This document shows positions 28,152 to 36,957 of a stretch of DNA of 64,000 bases, piece by piece (positions within the stretch are counted from its first letter, which is position 1; each line of letters begins with the position of its first letter). The DNA lies in the NCBI RefSeq assembly GCF_002778275.1, contig NZ_NESG01000006.1:1-64000 (forward strand). The letters run 5' to 3'. The notes beneath the pieces were generated by a model. That model was given only the letters and a program-made list of their open reading frames with translations. It was not told the DNA's origin and ran no database searches. This DNA is from Limnohabitans sp. G3-2 (GTDB taxonomy: Bacteria; Pseudomonadota; Gammaproteobacteria; Burkholderiales; Burkholderiaceae_C). Made by a program: the position numbers and the translations under genes.

Positions 28152-29885
28152 ATGCAGGTGCTGAAAAACGGTTTGGCGGGTGGGCAGGACGGCAGCGAAT
28201 TTGACCTGGTGGTCATCGGTGCGGGTGGTGCGGGCTTGTCTGCGGCGGTGTTTGCCGCCATCGACGGGGCCAAAGTGCTGGTGGTCGAGCGCACCGAGTA
28301 CGTGGGCGGCACCACCGCCTGGTCGGCGGGCACCACCTGGGTGCCAGGCACCCACCATGCTTCAGCCGTCAACCCCAGCGACAACTTGGCCGCCGTGACG
28401 ACTTACCTGAACCACGCGGTGGGCTCACAAGCGCCTGCTGCTTTGCGCGAAGCCTTTTTGAAAAACGGTGCACAAGCCGTGGCCCAAATCGAAGCGCACT
28501 CGTCGATGAAATACCGGCCTTACCCCAAGCACCCGGACTACATCAGCGATCTGCCGGGTTCGACCTTGAATGGCCGCGCTTTGGAGCCCCTGCCTTTTGA
28601 TGGCCGCTTGCTGGGCGATCTGTTTGCCTTGCTGCGACCACCCATCCCCGAGTTCACCGTGCTCGGCGGCATGATGGTGGACCGCACCGACATCAACCAC
28701 TTGCTGGCCATGACGAAGTCTTGGGCATCGCTCAAGCACGCGCTCAGCATCCTGGGGCGTCACCTGCGGGATCGCTTGACCCATGCCCGCGGCACCCGCT
28801 TGGTGATGGGCAACGCGCTGGTGGGCCGTTTGCTGCATTCTTTGTCGCAGCACGCCCACGCCACGCTGGCGCTGAAAACCTCGGTCGATGCGCTCGAGCG
28901 TGACGCGAGCGGCCGTGTGGTGGCGGTGCGCCTGAGCAGTGCCACCGGCAAGGCCCGCGTGTTGGCCAAGCATGGCGTGGTGTTGGCCAGTGGCGGCTTC
29001 AACCGCGACCCGGCCCTGCGTTCACACAAGTTGCCCGGCATTCCCGCCGAGTGGTGCCCCGGTGCACCCGGCCACACCGGCGAGGCGCAGGCTTTGGCGC
29101 GGGGCTTGGGCGCCGCCGAAGGGCAGGGCGCGCAAAGCCCGGCGTTTTGGGCGCCGGTGTCTTTGCGCCCACGCCCCGATGGCAGCACCGCCGTGTTCCC
29201 GCACTTTGTGATGGACCGCGCAAAGCCCGGCATGATCACCGTCAACCAGGCGGGCGAGCGCTTTGTCAACGAGAGCACCTCTTACCACCTGTTTGCCCTG
29301 GGCATGCAGGCGGCCCAGCAGGCCGTCCCCGCTTACATGGTGGCCGATGCCAAAGCCTTGCGCCAATACGGCATGGGCATGGTGCGCCCCGGTGGCAAGG
29401 GGCTGGCCCCGTTCTTGGCCGATGGCTACTTGACCGAAGGCGCCAGCCTGCAAGCGCTGGCGAACAAGCTGGGCATTTCGGCATCGGGTTTGGCCCAAGC
29501 GGTGGCCGACAACAACGCCTTTGCCCAAACCGGTGTGGACCCCCAGTTCCAGCGGGGCGTGACGGCTTACCAACAGAACATCGGTGACGCCGCCGCCGGT
29601 GGCCGCAACCCCAACTTGGGCGCGATCAGCGAAGGGCCGTATTACGCCGTCAAGCTCTACCCCGGTGACATTGGCGCGGCGCAAGGCTTGCAGACCAATG
29701 AACATGCGCAAGTGCTGAATGCAGACGCTCAGGCCATCGAGGGTTTGTACGCCGTGGGCAACGACATGAATTCCATCATGGGCGGGGTGTACCCGGCCCC
29801 GGGCATCACCCTTGGCCCGGGCTTGGTGTTTGCGTATTTGGCCGTTCGCCATCTGATGGCCGCAGCGCCTGTTTCTCAGGTCTAA
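28152..29885 (+). CDS. KstD-like FAD-dependent dehydrogenase
   Basis: This is a 577-residue flavoprotein of the 3-ketosteroid delta1-dehydrogenase/fumarate reductase class. The dinucleotide motif is VIGAGGAGLSAAVFA near residue 22, followed by VGGTTAWSAGTTWVPG. The C-terminal FAD motif is GLYAVGNDMNSIMGG. The overall pattern matches the first 575 residues of the fusion at 22924-25332, so the two are paralogues flanking the IclR locus. Steroid genes are absent nearby. Since KstD desaturates a cyclohexenone ring, this enzyme may oxidise an alicyclic keto-acid made by its AroE-like neighbour (inference). Confidence 0.87.
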   Translation: MQVLKNGLAGGQDGSEFDLVVIGAGGAGLSAAVFAAIDGAKVLVVERTEYVGGTTAWSAGTTWVPGTHHASAVNPSDNLAAVTTYLNHAVGSQAPAALREAFLKNGAQAVAQIEAHSSMKYRPYPKHPDYISDLPGSTLNGRALEPLPFDGRLLGDLFALLRPPIPEFTVLGGMMVDRTDINHLLAMTKSWASLKHALSILGRHLRDRLTHARGTRLVMGNALVGRLLHSLSQHAHATLALKTSVDALERDASGRVVAVRLSSATGKARVLAKHGVVLASGGFNRDPALRSHKLPGIPAEWCPGAPGHTGEAQALARGLGAAEGQGAQSPAFWAPVSLRPRPDGSTAVFPHFVMDRAKPGMITVNQAGERFVNESTSYHLFALGMQAAQQAVPAYMVADAKALRQYGMGMVRPGGKGLAPFLADGYLTEGASLQALANKLGISASGLAQAVADNNAFAQTGVDPQFQRGVTAYQQNIGDAAAGGRNPNLGAISEGPYYAVKLYPGDIGAAQGLQTNEHAQVLNADAQAIEGLYAVGNDMNSIMGGVYPAPGITLGPGLVFAYLAVRHLMAAAPVSQV

Positions 29886-29898
29886 CCCCTAATATGTT

Positions 29899-29928
29899 CG
29901 ATCATCGATCAATTTTGCGCGATCATCG
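29899..29928. promoter_or_regulatory. Direct repeats CGATCATCG upstream of the ABC-importer operon
   Basis: The 9-mer CGATCATCG occurs at 29899-29907 and 29920-29928, exactly 21 bp (two helical turns) apart, about 135 bp before the binding-protein start. Such spacing is typical of dimer-of-dimer regulator sites, for example IclR PcaU/PobR types. The IclR gene after the operon is a candidate ligand. Confidence 0.35.
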
Positions 29929-30063
29929 CTCGGCGTGGCTGGAAATGCTGCCGACGCCGATGAGATTAGCCACTACATTGCAAGCTCCTGCCAAGTTTGT
30001 AAAACGTTTTTCAACCCCCCTGGCCGGGCATGCTGGCCTGATTCCACCAACGAGGAGACCTCT

Positions 30064-31194
30064 GTGAAAGCAACTCTGAAAACCCTGGCCGTCTGCGCTG
30101 CATTGGCCGTGACGGGCGTGACGCAAGCTCAAGACATCAAAATTGCCAATATTGTTGAACTGTCTGGCCCCGGCACCACCGCCGGCACCTTGTTCAAAAA
30201 CGGTACCGAGTTGGCCATCAAAGAAATCAATGCCGCAGGCGGTATCTTGGGCAAGAAAATCAGCTACACCACCGAAGACACGCAGACCAACCCGGGTGTG
30301 GCCAAGGGCCTGACGCAAAAAGCGGTCGACAACGACGTGTTTGCCATTTTTGGCCCTGTGTATTCCGGCTCCATCATGGTCTCCATGGCCGAGTCCAAGC
30401 GTGGCGAAACGCCCAACTTCACAGGCGGTGAAGCCGCTGCGATCACCGCACAAGGCAACCCCTATGTGTTCCGTACAGCCTTCGGTCAGAGTGTGTCTTT
30501 CCCCAAGCTGGCCAAGTTCATCAACTCCAAAGCCAAGACCTTGGCCATTGTTTATGTGAACAACGACTTCGGCAAAGGCGGTCGTGACACCCTGACCAAG
30601 TTGCTGGAAGGCACGTCCACCAAGATCGTGGCCGACATCTCGACCGATGCGGGTCAGGTGGATTTCTCGGCGGCTGTTTTGAAGGCCAAGCAGACCGATG
30701 CCGATGCGATCTTCGTGTACACCAACGAAGAAGAGTCGGCCCGTGCCCTGCGCGAATTCCGCAAGCAAGGCGTTAAGAAAATGCTGATCGGCGAGACCAC
30801 GCTGACGGGCCAAAAAGTGATCGAGCTGGCCGGTGAATCCGCCAACGGCGCACTGGCCCACGTGGGCCTGACAGTGGACGCCCCAGCGTTCAAAGCTTTC
30901 GGTGCAAAGTACAAGGCCGAATACAAGAGCGAATCGGACCACAACGGCATCAAGGGCTACACCGGCATGTACGTGCTCAAGGCCGCCATCGAGAAAGCCG
31001 GCAAGATCGACCGCAAAGCGGCTGCCGCAGCGATTCGCAACAGCTGCTTCAGCGCCAAGCAACACCCCGGCATCCTGATGGACGTGTGTTTTGACGACAA
31101 GGGCGATCTGGACCGTGAGAGCTTCCTGATCGAAGTCAAGGGCGGCCAGCCCGTGATCAACGCGACTTTGCCGCCACTGACCGCCAAGAAGTAA
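30064..31194 (+). CDS. ABC transporter substrate-binding protein (branched-chain/aromatic acid type, LivK-like)
   Basis: This is a periplasmic type I binding protein of 376 residues. The GTG start follows GAGGAG, and the signal peptide ends VTQA before QDIKIANI. The LivK fold is shown by LSGPGTTAG, LAIKEINAAGGILG and the inter-lobe VYVNNDFGKGG region. It heads a five-gene HAAT-type ABC importer. The class imports branched-chain amino acids but also benzoates, hydroxycinnamates and other aromatic acids. The surrounding catabolic genes favour such a ligand. Confidence 0.9.
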   Translation: MKATLKTLAVCAALAVTGVTQAQDIKIANIVELSGPGTTAGTLFKNGTELAIKEINAAGGILGKKISYTTEDTQTNPGVAKGLTQKAVDNDVFAIFGPVYSGSIMVSMAESKRGETPNFTGGEAAAITAQGNPYVFRTAFGQSVSFPKLAKFINSKAKTLAIVYVNNDFGKGGRDTLTKLLEGTSTKIVADISTDAGQVDFSAAVLKAKQTDADAIFVYTNEEESARALREFRKQGVKKMLIGETTLTGQKVIELAGESANGALAHVGLTVDAPAFKAFGAKYKAEYKSESDHNGIKGYTGMYVLKAAIEKAGKIDRKAAAAAIRNSCFSAKQHPGILMDVCFDDKGDLDRESFLIEVKGGQPVINATLPPLTAKK

Positions 31195-31212
31195 TTGACG
31201 TGTTGAAAACAA

Positions 31213-31241
31213 AGCGGGCTCCTGTGGGGTCCGCTTTTTTT
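31213..31241 (+). terminator. Rho-independent terminator/attenuator after the binding-protein gene
   Basis: A 10-bp stem (AGCGGGCTCC with GGGGTCCGCT, two G-T pairs, TGTG loop) is followed by seven T residues. It lies between the binding-protein stop and the permease genes and so probably attenuates the permease transcript. Confidence 0.8.
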
Positions 31242-31314
31242 CAGGCCAATCGTGTGGATTGAGCCCGTGCAGGCGGCTTTTGATGCCTGCCTCCCCCGTT
31301 TTCGGAGTTCTCCC

Positions 31315-32190
31315 ATGACCGACTTTTTACAACTCTTTTTCAGTGGCTTGGCCACGGGCAGCATTTATGCGCTGGTGGCTTTGGGCTTCACCTTGCTGTG
31401 GCAAGCGTCTGGCACCATCAATTTCGCGCAAGGCGAATTCGTGATGCTGCCCGCCTTCATGATGGTGATGCTGCTGGGCTCCGGTTTGTCGCTGTATTTC
31501 GCCTTTGCGCTGAGCATCGTCTTGTCGGTGGTGGTTTTGGGGTGGTTGTTCAAACGCGGTTTGGTGGACCCCTTGTTCAAGTACGGCATGATGCCCATCG
31601 TCGTGGCCACCATTGGCCTGTCGATCGCCATGCGCAACGGTGTGCGGGCAGGTTACAGCGCCGAACCTCACCCCTTTCCGCAGGTCTTCCCTGACCTTAT
31701 TTTTGATGTCGCGGGTGTCACCTTTTCTGCCGGTGACGTCGGCACCTTCGTCTTCGCCATGGTGCTGGTGCTGGTGACGCAGGCATTTTTGAGCAAAACC
31801 GTCACGGGCCGCGCGATGCAAGCCGTCGCACAAAACACCGAGAGCGCTTCGGTCTTGGGCATCAATGTGCCGCGCATGATTTTCTACACCTTCGCCATCA
31901 ACGCGATCCTGGCCGCAGCGGCGGCCTTGCTGGTGACCCCCACCTACCTGGCCAAGTTCGACATGGGCGAGGGCTTGGGCACCAAGGCCTTTTTTGCCGC
32001 CATCATCGGCGGCTTCACCAATTCACGCGGCGCGCTGGTCGGTGGTTTGCTGGTGGGCGTGAGTGAAAACTTGGCTGCGGCCTACATTTCTTCGGCTTAC
32101 AAAGATGCCGTCGCTTTGGTCCTTTTCATGGTGGTGATCCTGTTCAAGCCACAAGGTTTGCTGGGCAAAAAAGAGGAGCGCAAAGTATGA
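31315..32190 (+). CDS. ABC transporter permease, LivH type
   Basis: This 291-residue inner-membrane permease has about eight hydrophobic helices. It opens with GLATGSIYALVALGFTLLW and INFAQGEFVML, both hallmarks of LivH. The GLGTKAFFAAIIGGF segment near residue 220 contacts the ATPase in this family. The stop overlaps the start of the LivM-like gene (ATGA at 32187-32190), so permease subunits are coupled. Confidence 0.92.
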   Translation: MTDFLQLFFSGLATGSIYALVALGFTLLWQASGTINFAQGEFVMLPAFMMVMLLGSGLSLYFAFALSIVLSVVVLGWLFKRGLVDPLFKYGMMPIVVATIGLSIAMRNGVRAGYSAEPHPFPQVFPDLIFDVAGVTFSAGDVGTFVFAMVLVLVTQAFLSKTVTGRAMQAVAQNTESASVLGINVPRMIFYTFAINAILAAAAALLVTPTYLAKFDMGEGLGTKAFFAAIIGGFTNSRGALVGGLLVGVSENLAAAYISSAYKDAVALVLFMVVILFKPQGLLGKKEERKV

Positions 32191-33167
32191 AAAAGCTCAA
32201 CCTGTTGTTCGCAGTGCTGGCGCTGGCCGCGCTGATCATCGCGCCGAGTTTTCTGAAGAACTACGGCATCCACATGTTCACCACCTGGCTGGTGTTCATC
32301 ATCGCCACCATGGGCCTGAACCTCACCGTGGGTTATGCCGGGCAGAAATCGCTGGGTCATGCCGCCTTCTTTGGCATCGGGGCCTACACCGTGGCCATCT
32401 TTCTCAAGGCGGGCTTGAGCTTCTGGCTCGGCTTGCCGGTGGCTGCCTTGTTCTGCTTTGTGGTGGGTTTGGCCCTGGGGTTCCCGGCGCTGCGTGTGCA
32501 GACCATCTACCTGGCCTTTGCGACACTGGGCTTCAACACCGCTTTGTGGCTGGTGATGCGCAACGAAGAGTGGCTCACAGGCGGCACCTTTGGCATCAAC
32601 AACATCGCACGGCCCAGCCTGGGCGGTATCAGCTTGGATGGGAACTTGGCGTATTACTACCTGGTCTTGGGTTTCACCATCGTGCTGGCGCTGCTCTTGT
32701 GGGGCTTGCTGCGCTCGCCCTGGGGCAAAGCGTTCACGGCGCTGCGCGACAACGCCATCCGCGCCGAGAGCCTGGGCATCGACACCCGCAGCTACACGCT
32801 GCTGAGCTTCGCGATCGGAGCCGTCTATGCCGGCGTGGCGGGCGGTCTGTATGCCTCGCAAGTGGGCTTCATTGACCCCGCACTCTTCACGGTCGGCGCC
32901 TCCATCATGATGTACCTGATGGTGGTGGTGGGCGGTCCGGGTTATTTTCTCGGCCCCATCCTCGGTTCGGCGGTGGGTGTGGTGTTGCCGGAATGGTTGC
33001 GCTTTGCCCAGGCGTGGTATTTGTTTGTGTTTGGCACGGCGGTCGTTCTGCTCATGATCTGGCTGCCCGATGGTTTGCTCAGCATTCCTGATCGCATCAA
33101 AGCCCGTCGCCAATCTCGCGCAGCGTCGGCCGATCGTGCCGCCGCAGGCCAAGGAGTCAAAGCATGA
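32187..33167 (+). CDS. ABC transporter permease, LivM type
   Basis: This second permease has 326 residues and about nine hydrophobic helices. LNLTVGYAGQKSLGHAAFFGIGAY is the LivM signature near residue 47, and RDNAIRAESLGIDTRSYTLLSF is the cytoplasmic coupling loop. The C terminus ends in a basic, alanine-rich tail (ARRQSRAASADRAAA). It overlaps the genes on both sides by ATGA, showing tight translational coupling. Confidence 0.92.
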   Translation: MKKLNLLFAVLALAALIIAPSFLKNYGIHMFTTWLVFIIATMGLNLTVGYAGQKSLGHAAFFGIGAYTVAIFLKAGLSFWLGLPVAALFCFVVGLALGFPALRVQTIYLAFATLGFNTALWLVMRNEEWLTGGTFGINNIARPSLGGISLDGNLAYYYLVLGFTIVLALLLWGLLRSPWGKAFTALRDNAIRAESLGIDTRSYTLLSFAIGAVYAGVAGGLYASQVGFIDPALFTVGASIMMYLMVVVGGPGYFLGPILGSAVGVVLPEWLRFAQAWYLFVFGTAVVLLMIWLPDGLLSIPDRIKARRQSRAASADRAAAGQGVKA

Positions 33168-33910
33168 CCGCGCCCGTCCTCAAAGTCACCCACATGAAGA
33201 AGGCCTACGGGGCCATCCAAGCCGTCGGTGGGGTCTCTTTTGAAGTCTACCCAGGCGAAATATTTGGCGTGATCGGCCCCAACGGTTCGGGCAAGACCAC
33301 CTTGTTCAACAGCATGCTGGGCCAGATCACACCCGATGAGGGCAAGATCGAGCTGAACGGACAAGATGTGACCACACTCGGTCCGCTGGCCTTGAACCGT
33401 CTTGGCGTGGGCCGCACCTTTCAGACGCTGCAGGTGTTTGGCAAGATGACCGTGCGCGACAACCTGATCGTGGCCGCGCAAGAACACCAAGGCAGCATGT
33501 TCAGCCGCATGTTCGCCCCCAGCGACTCTGGGCTGGGGGACAAGGCGGACGCGCTGATCGACCAGTTCCACATCCGCCATGTGGCCGACAAAAAGGCGGG
33601 CGAACTGAGTTACGGCCAGCAAAAACTGGTGGACATTGCGATGGCCTTCATGAGTGAGCCTGACTTGGTCTTGCTCGACGAGCCCTGCGCTGGGGTGAAC
33701 CCGTCCTTGGTGGGGGGGATCAGCACTTTGCTCAAGGACTTGAACCGCTCACGCCAGGGCAGTTTCGTGGTGATTGAGCACAACATGGACTTCGTGATGG
33801 ACCTGTGTCACCGCATCATGGTGATGGTGGAGGGCCAGGTGTTGGCCATCGGAACACCCGATGAAATCCGGGCCAACAAACAGGTGCTCGACGCCTATTT
33901 GGGGAACTGA
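33164..33910 (+). CDS. ABC transporter ATP-binding protein, LivG type
   Basis: This cytosolic ATPase has 248 residues. Walker A is GPNGSGKT at 38-45, the signature is LSYGQQKLVDIA (the LivG variant of LSGGQ) and Walker B is LVLLDEPCAG. The AGVNPSLV loop after Walker B is typical of LivG. It pairs with the LivF-like ATPase that starts 1 bp after its stop codon. Confidence 0.93.
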   Translation: MTAPVLKVTHMKKAYGAIQAVGGVSFEVYPGEIFGVIGPNGSGKTTLFNSMLGQITPDEGKIELNGQDVTTLGPLALNRLGVGRTFQTLQVFGKMTVRDNLIVAAQEHQGSMFSRMFAPSDSGLGDKADALIDQFHIRHVADKKAGELSYGQQKLVDIAMAFMSEPDLVLLDEPCAGVNPSLVGGISTLLKDLNRSRQGSFVVIEHNMDFVMDLCHRIMVMVEGQVLAIGTPDEIRANKQVLDAYLGN

Positions 33911-33911
33911 C

Positions 33912-34670
33912 ATGACAGCACACACCACCGATACCTGCATTGAATTCGCCGATGTGGTCGCAGGCTACAAGGATTTCATGATCCTGAACAACCTGTCCTT
34001 CAAAGTGCCCAAGGGCTCGATCACGCTGCTCATGGGCCCCAACGGCGCCGGCAAATCCACGGTTCTCAAGACGCTGTTCGGCTTGCTCAAACCCCGCCAA
34101 GGCAAGGTTTACCTCCATGGCAAAGACATCACGGGCGCTTCGCAAAAAGCCTTGTTGGCCGATGGCATCGCTTTTGTGCCCCAGGGCCGGAATTTGTTTG
34201 GCCAACTCAGCGTTTACGAAAACTTGGAACTGGGCGGCATCACCCTCGGGATGAAGACCACGCACGAACGCATTCCGGAGGTGTTGGATTTTTTCCCGCG
34301 TGTGAAGGAGCGCATGAATTCGCGTGCCTCGGCCTTGTCGGGTGGCGAGCAAAAGCAGCTGGAAATCGGCCGTGCCTTGCTGCTGCGCCCCAAGGTCTTG
34401 TTGATCGATGAACCGTCCATTGGCCTGTCGCCCATCGTGGTGCAAGATGTTTTCAAGTTGTTGCGCAAACTGGCCGACCAAGGCACCACCGTGCTGATGG
34501 TCGAGCAAAACGTCAAGAGCGCCCTCAAGTACTCCGACCACGCCATCGCCTTGGAGTCGGGGCGTTTGGTGCTCTACAAATCGGCTGCCGAGATTTTGGC
34601 CGATCCGCAGATGGAGCGTTTGTTCTTGGGCGGAGCGCACACCACCTCGGCGGCGACCCGCACGCCCTGA
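33912..34670 (+). CDS. ABC transporter ATP-binding protein, LivF type
   Basis: This second ATPase has 252 residues. Walker A is GPNGAGKST at 42-50, the signature is LSGGEQKQLEIGRAL and Walker B is VLLIDEPSIGLSP. The FVPQGRNLFGQLSVYENLELG segment is the LivF Q-loop region. It completes the importer, and its end converges on the IclR gene at 34735 with only 64 bp between. Confidence 0.93.
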   Translation: MTAHTTDTCIEFADVVAGYKDFMILNNLSFKVPKGSITLLMGPNGAGKSTVLKTLFGLLKPRQGKVYLHGKDITGASQKALLADGIAFVPQGRNLFGQLSVYENLELGGITLGMKTTHERIPEVLDFFPRVKERMNSRASALSGGEQKQLEIGRALLLRPKVLLIDEPSIGLSPIVVQDVFKLLRKLADQGTTVLMVEQNVKSALKYSDHAIALESGRLVLYKSAAEILADPQMERLFLGGAHTTSAATRTP

Positions 34671-34734
34671 ACCCTGGCCAGCACTTCACCTTTGGCCCTT
34701 TCCAGGCGATCAAAGGGAAGGGCCCCTGAGTGTT

Positions 34735-35508
34735 TTAAAGCAGCGGTCGCAGGCTGTGTGCGGCCTCTTGGAGCACCGGCAACACCCGGTTGAGGGCGTG
34801 GTCGGTTTCTTCTCGGTTGATCGGCATGGTGATGCTGATCGCACCGAGAACATGGTTTTGTCTGTCCAGAAGTGGCACGGCAATGCCTCTGAAGTTGAGC
34901 TCCAGCTGCTGCTCTGACACCGACCATCCTTGGCGTTTGAAGCCTGTCAGGGTCTCCCTCAATTCGGTCTTGCTGGACAAAGTGAACGAGGTGAAAGCCC
35001 GCAAGTCATAGGTCTTCATCCATTCATCGATGAAGGCTTCGTCGCTGTAGGCCAGCATGACCATGCCCGCTGCCGTCACCTGCGTGGGCACGCGGGTGCC
35101 GGTCATGTAACCGCTGGCCATGTGCCGCTGCAAGCCGCTGCGGGCAATGAAAATCGTGTCGCCACCATCGAGCACGCCCAGGTAAGCGATCTCCTCGGTG
35201 CCCGCCGTGATGCGCTGCAAAAAGGGCTGAACCAGGCGCGGCAAGCGTGCCGACTCCAGATAGGCATGGCCCAGCCGCAAGATGCGCGGCATCAGCCAGT
35301 ACAGCTTGCCGTCTGTGCCGACATAGCCCAGATGGACCAGTGTTTTCAAGTACCGCCTGGCCGCCGTGCGGGTCATCCCGCAGCGCTCGCCCATTTCGGT
35401 GGCCGTCAGGCGCGGGTGCGCAGCGTCAAAGGCCTCGATGATGTGAAGACCTTTTTCAAGCCCTGCAATCCAGTCGCGTGGATCAAGGGCTTCTTGGGAG
35501 CTGGACAT
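34735..35508 (-). CDS. IclR-family regulator, PcaR/PcaU/PobR subgroup
   Basis: This 257-residue regulator begins at MSSSQEALDPRDW. The helix-turn-helix is LTATEMGERCGMTRTAARRYLKTLVHLGY at residues 35-65, followed by the effector domain with QRHMASGYMTGTRVP and AGMVMLAYS. The DPRDWIAGLEKGLHIIEAFD N terminus is typical of the subgroup that senses protocatechuate, 4-hydroxybenzoate or beta-ketoadipate. It may control the convergent ABC importer, whose upstream repeats suit such a protein, or the divergent TetR locus. Confidence 0.88.
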   Translation of the reverse strand: MSSSQEALDPRDWIAGLEKGLHIIEAFDAAHPRLTATEMGERCGMTRTAARRYLKTLVHLGYVGTDGKLYWLMPRILRLGHAYLESARLPRLVQPFLQRITAGTEEIAYLGVLDGGDTIFIARSGLQRHMASGYMTGTRVPTQVTAAGMVMLAYSDEAFIDEWMKTYDLRAFTSFTLSSKTELRETLTGFKRQGWSVSEQQLELNFRGIAVPLLDRQNHVLGAISITMPINREETDHALNRVLPVLQEAAHSLRPLL

Positions 35509-35603
35509 GGGGGCTTTCTGGTTCAAACACAAATCCATTCCAATATACCCAAACTTCTTACCCGTGGAGCTTTCGCGAAGTCAGCTGCGCGCTGATTCGC
35601 CCC

Positions 35604-35633
35604 TATACTCCCCAAATGAACCAATTGGTACAT
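35604..35633 (+). promoter_or_regulatory. tetR promoter -10 and overlapping palindromic operator
   Basis: TATACT at 35604-35609 is a good -10 whose start point would fall at or next to the TetR ATG at 35616. The ATG itself lies in an 18-bp palindrome, ATGAACCAATTGGTACAT (35616-35633), with only two mismatched positions. A 13-of-15 match to AACCAATTGGTACAT recurs at 36363-36377, before the TRAP operon. No convincing -35 was found. Confidence 0.5.
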
Positions 35634-36308
35634 ATCCCCGTGACAGATCTTCCAAACCCCGAGTCAGCCAAAGAATCCAGCCGCACCAATGACCCGGCCC
35701 GGACCATGGCCGAGATTTTGGCTGTGGCCACACACGAGTTCGCCGACAAGGGCCTGAGCGGGGCCCGCATCGATGCGATTGCGGCCGCCACGCGCACCAG
35801 CAAGCGCATGATCTATTACTACTTCGGCAGCAAGGACGGTTTGTACTTGGCGGTGCTGGAGGAGGCTTATCGGCGCATGCGGGCCATCGAGTCTGACTTG
35901 CATCTGGACGACTTGCCGCCCACCGATGCCTTGCAAAAGCTGGTGGAGTTCACGTATGACCACCACCGCGACAACGAAGACTTCATACGCTTGGTGATGA
36001 ACGAAAACATCCAGCGGGGTGACTATTTACGCCAGAGCCAGAGCATCCAACAGCTCAACTCCAAGGCCATCGAGTCGGTGCGGGATGTTTACGATCGAGG
36101 CGTGGTTCAAGGCGTGTTCAGGGCCGGCCTGGACCCTGTGGACATCCATTCGGCCATCTCGGCGTTCACGTTTTTCAATGTCTCGAACCGCCACACCTTC
36201 GGCCTGATCTTCCAAGACCGTGCCAGCCAAGACAAGGCCACCACCCTCAAGCGGGGTCATGTGGTCGACTTGATCTTGCGCTTTGTCAGCCATTCCATCC
36301 CGGCATAA
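35616..36308 (+). CDS. TetR-family transcriptional regulator
   Basis: This 230-residue repressor has a helix-turn-helix at residues 28-75 (ILAVATHEFADKGLSGARID, AIAAATRTSKRMIYYYFGSKDGLY) and a helical ligand domain after it. It stands alone between the divergent IclR gene and the TRAP operon, on the same strand as the latter. Related operator-like sequences overlap its start and precede the TRAP genes, so it probably represses both. A quinate/shikimate-derived effector is inferred from the downstream enzymes. Confidence 0.9.
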   Translation: MNQLVHIPVTDLPNPESAKESSRTNDPARTMAEILAVATHEFADKGLSGARIDAIAAATRTSKRMIYYYFGSKDGLYLAVLEEAYRRMRAIESDLHLDDLPPTDALQKLVEFTYDHHRDNEDFIRLVMNENIQRGDYLRQSQSIQQLNSKAIESVRDVYDRGVVQGVFRAGLDPVDIHSAISAFTFFNVSNRHTFGLIFQDRASQDKATTLKRGHVVDLILRFVSHSIPA

Positions 36309-36362
36309 CTGCTAGGCCTCTGGCGTGGGTTTGATCAGGGTTTTCCCTGTGATAAAAAAACT

Positions 36363-36377
36363 AACCAGTTCGTACAT
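36363..36377 (+). promoter_or_regulatory. Second TetR operator-like site before the TRAP/quinate operon
   Basis: AACCAGTTCGTACAT differs at two positions from the sequence covering the TetR start. It sits about 40 bp before the DctQ gene, inside a CTAA...TTAG flanked dyad. Shared control is inferred. Confidence 0.42.
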
Positions 36378-36403
36378 TAGTGGGTATCTACATGAGGAGC
36401 GGT

Positions 36404-36940
36404 GTGTTGATTCAAAAAATCATGGACAGTTTTTCCAGCCTCTTGCGCGTGGTCATGGCCGCTTGCTTGGCGGTGATGGTGGTTTTGGTGTTTGGCAATG
36501 TGGTCATGCGCTATGCCTTCAACTCGGGTCTGACCATGTCCGAAGAGTTGTCGCGCTGGTTGTTTGTTTGGATGACCTTTTTGGGCGCCATCGTGGCCCT
36601 GAAAGAGCGCGGCCACTTGGGCACAGACATGTTGGTGAGCAAGTTGGGTCCGGCGGGCAAGAAGTTCTGCTTGGCACTGTCCTATGTCTTGATGCTTTAC
36701 ATCTGCTGGCTCTTGTTCAAAGGCGCCTACCAGCAAACCTTGATCAACCTGGGCAGCACCAGTGCGGTGATGGAAGTGTCCATGGCCTGGGTCTATGCGC
36801 CCGGCGTGGTGTTTGCTGTATTGGGGGGCCTGATTTTGCTGGTCGAATTGCTGCGCTTGCTGACCGGTCAAGTGCGCGATGAGGACCTAGTGATGATCCA
36901 AGAAACCGAAGAATCGCCTCACAGCGGCCACAAAGCCTGA
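36404..36940 (+). CDS. TRAP transporter small permease (DctQ)
   Basis: This is a roughly 178-residue inner-membrane protein with four hydrophobic helices. The SEELSRWLFVWMTFLGA segment near residue 45 and the following KERGHLG loop are DctQ signatures. The GTG at 36404 has AGGAG 5 bases upstream. ATGs at 36392 and 36422 are alternatives without good ribosome sites. It opens an operon with DctM, DctP and quinate/shikimate enzymes. Confidence 0.87.
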   Translation: MLIQKIMDSFSSLLRVVMAACLAVMVVLVFGNVVMRYAFNSGLTMSEELSRWLFVWMTFLGAIVALKERGHLGTDMLVSKLGPAGKKFCLALSYVLMLYICWLLFKGAYQQTLINLGSTSAVMEVSMAWVYAPGVVFAVLGGLILLVELLRLLTGQVRDEDLVMIQETEESPHSGHKA

Positions 36941-36957
36941 GTGCGACGGAGATAAAA

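Noticed and set aside
28152-29885. Steroid degradation locus, suggested by the KstD-like flavoproteins
   Set aside because: No other steroid-ring genes (ketosteroid isomerase, HsaC-type, KshA) accompany them. The KstD fold alone does not define the substrate.
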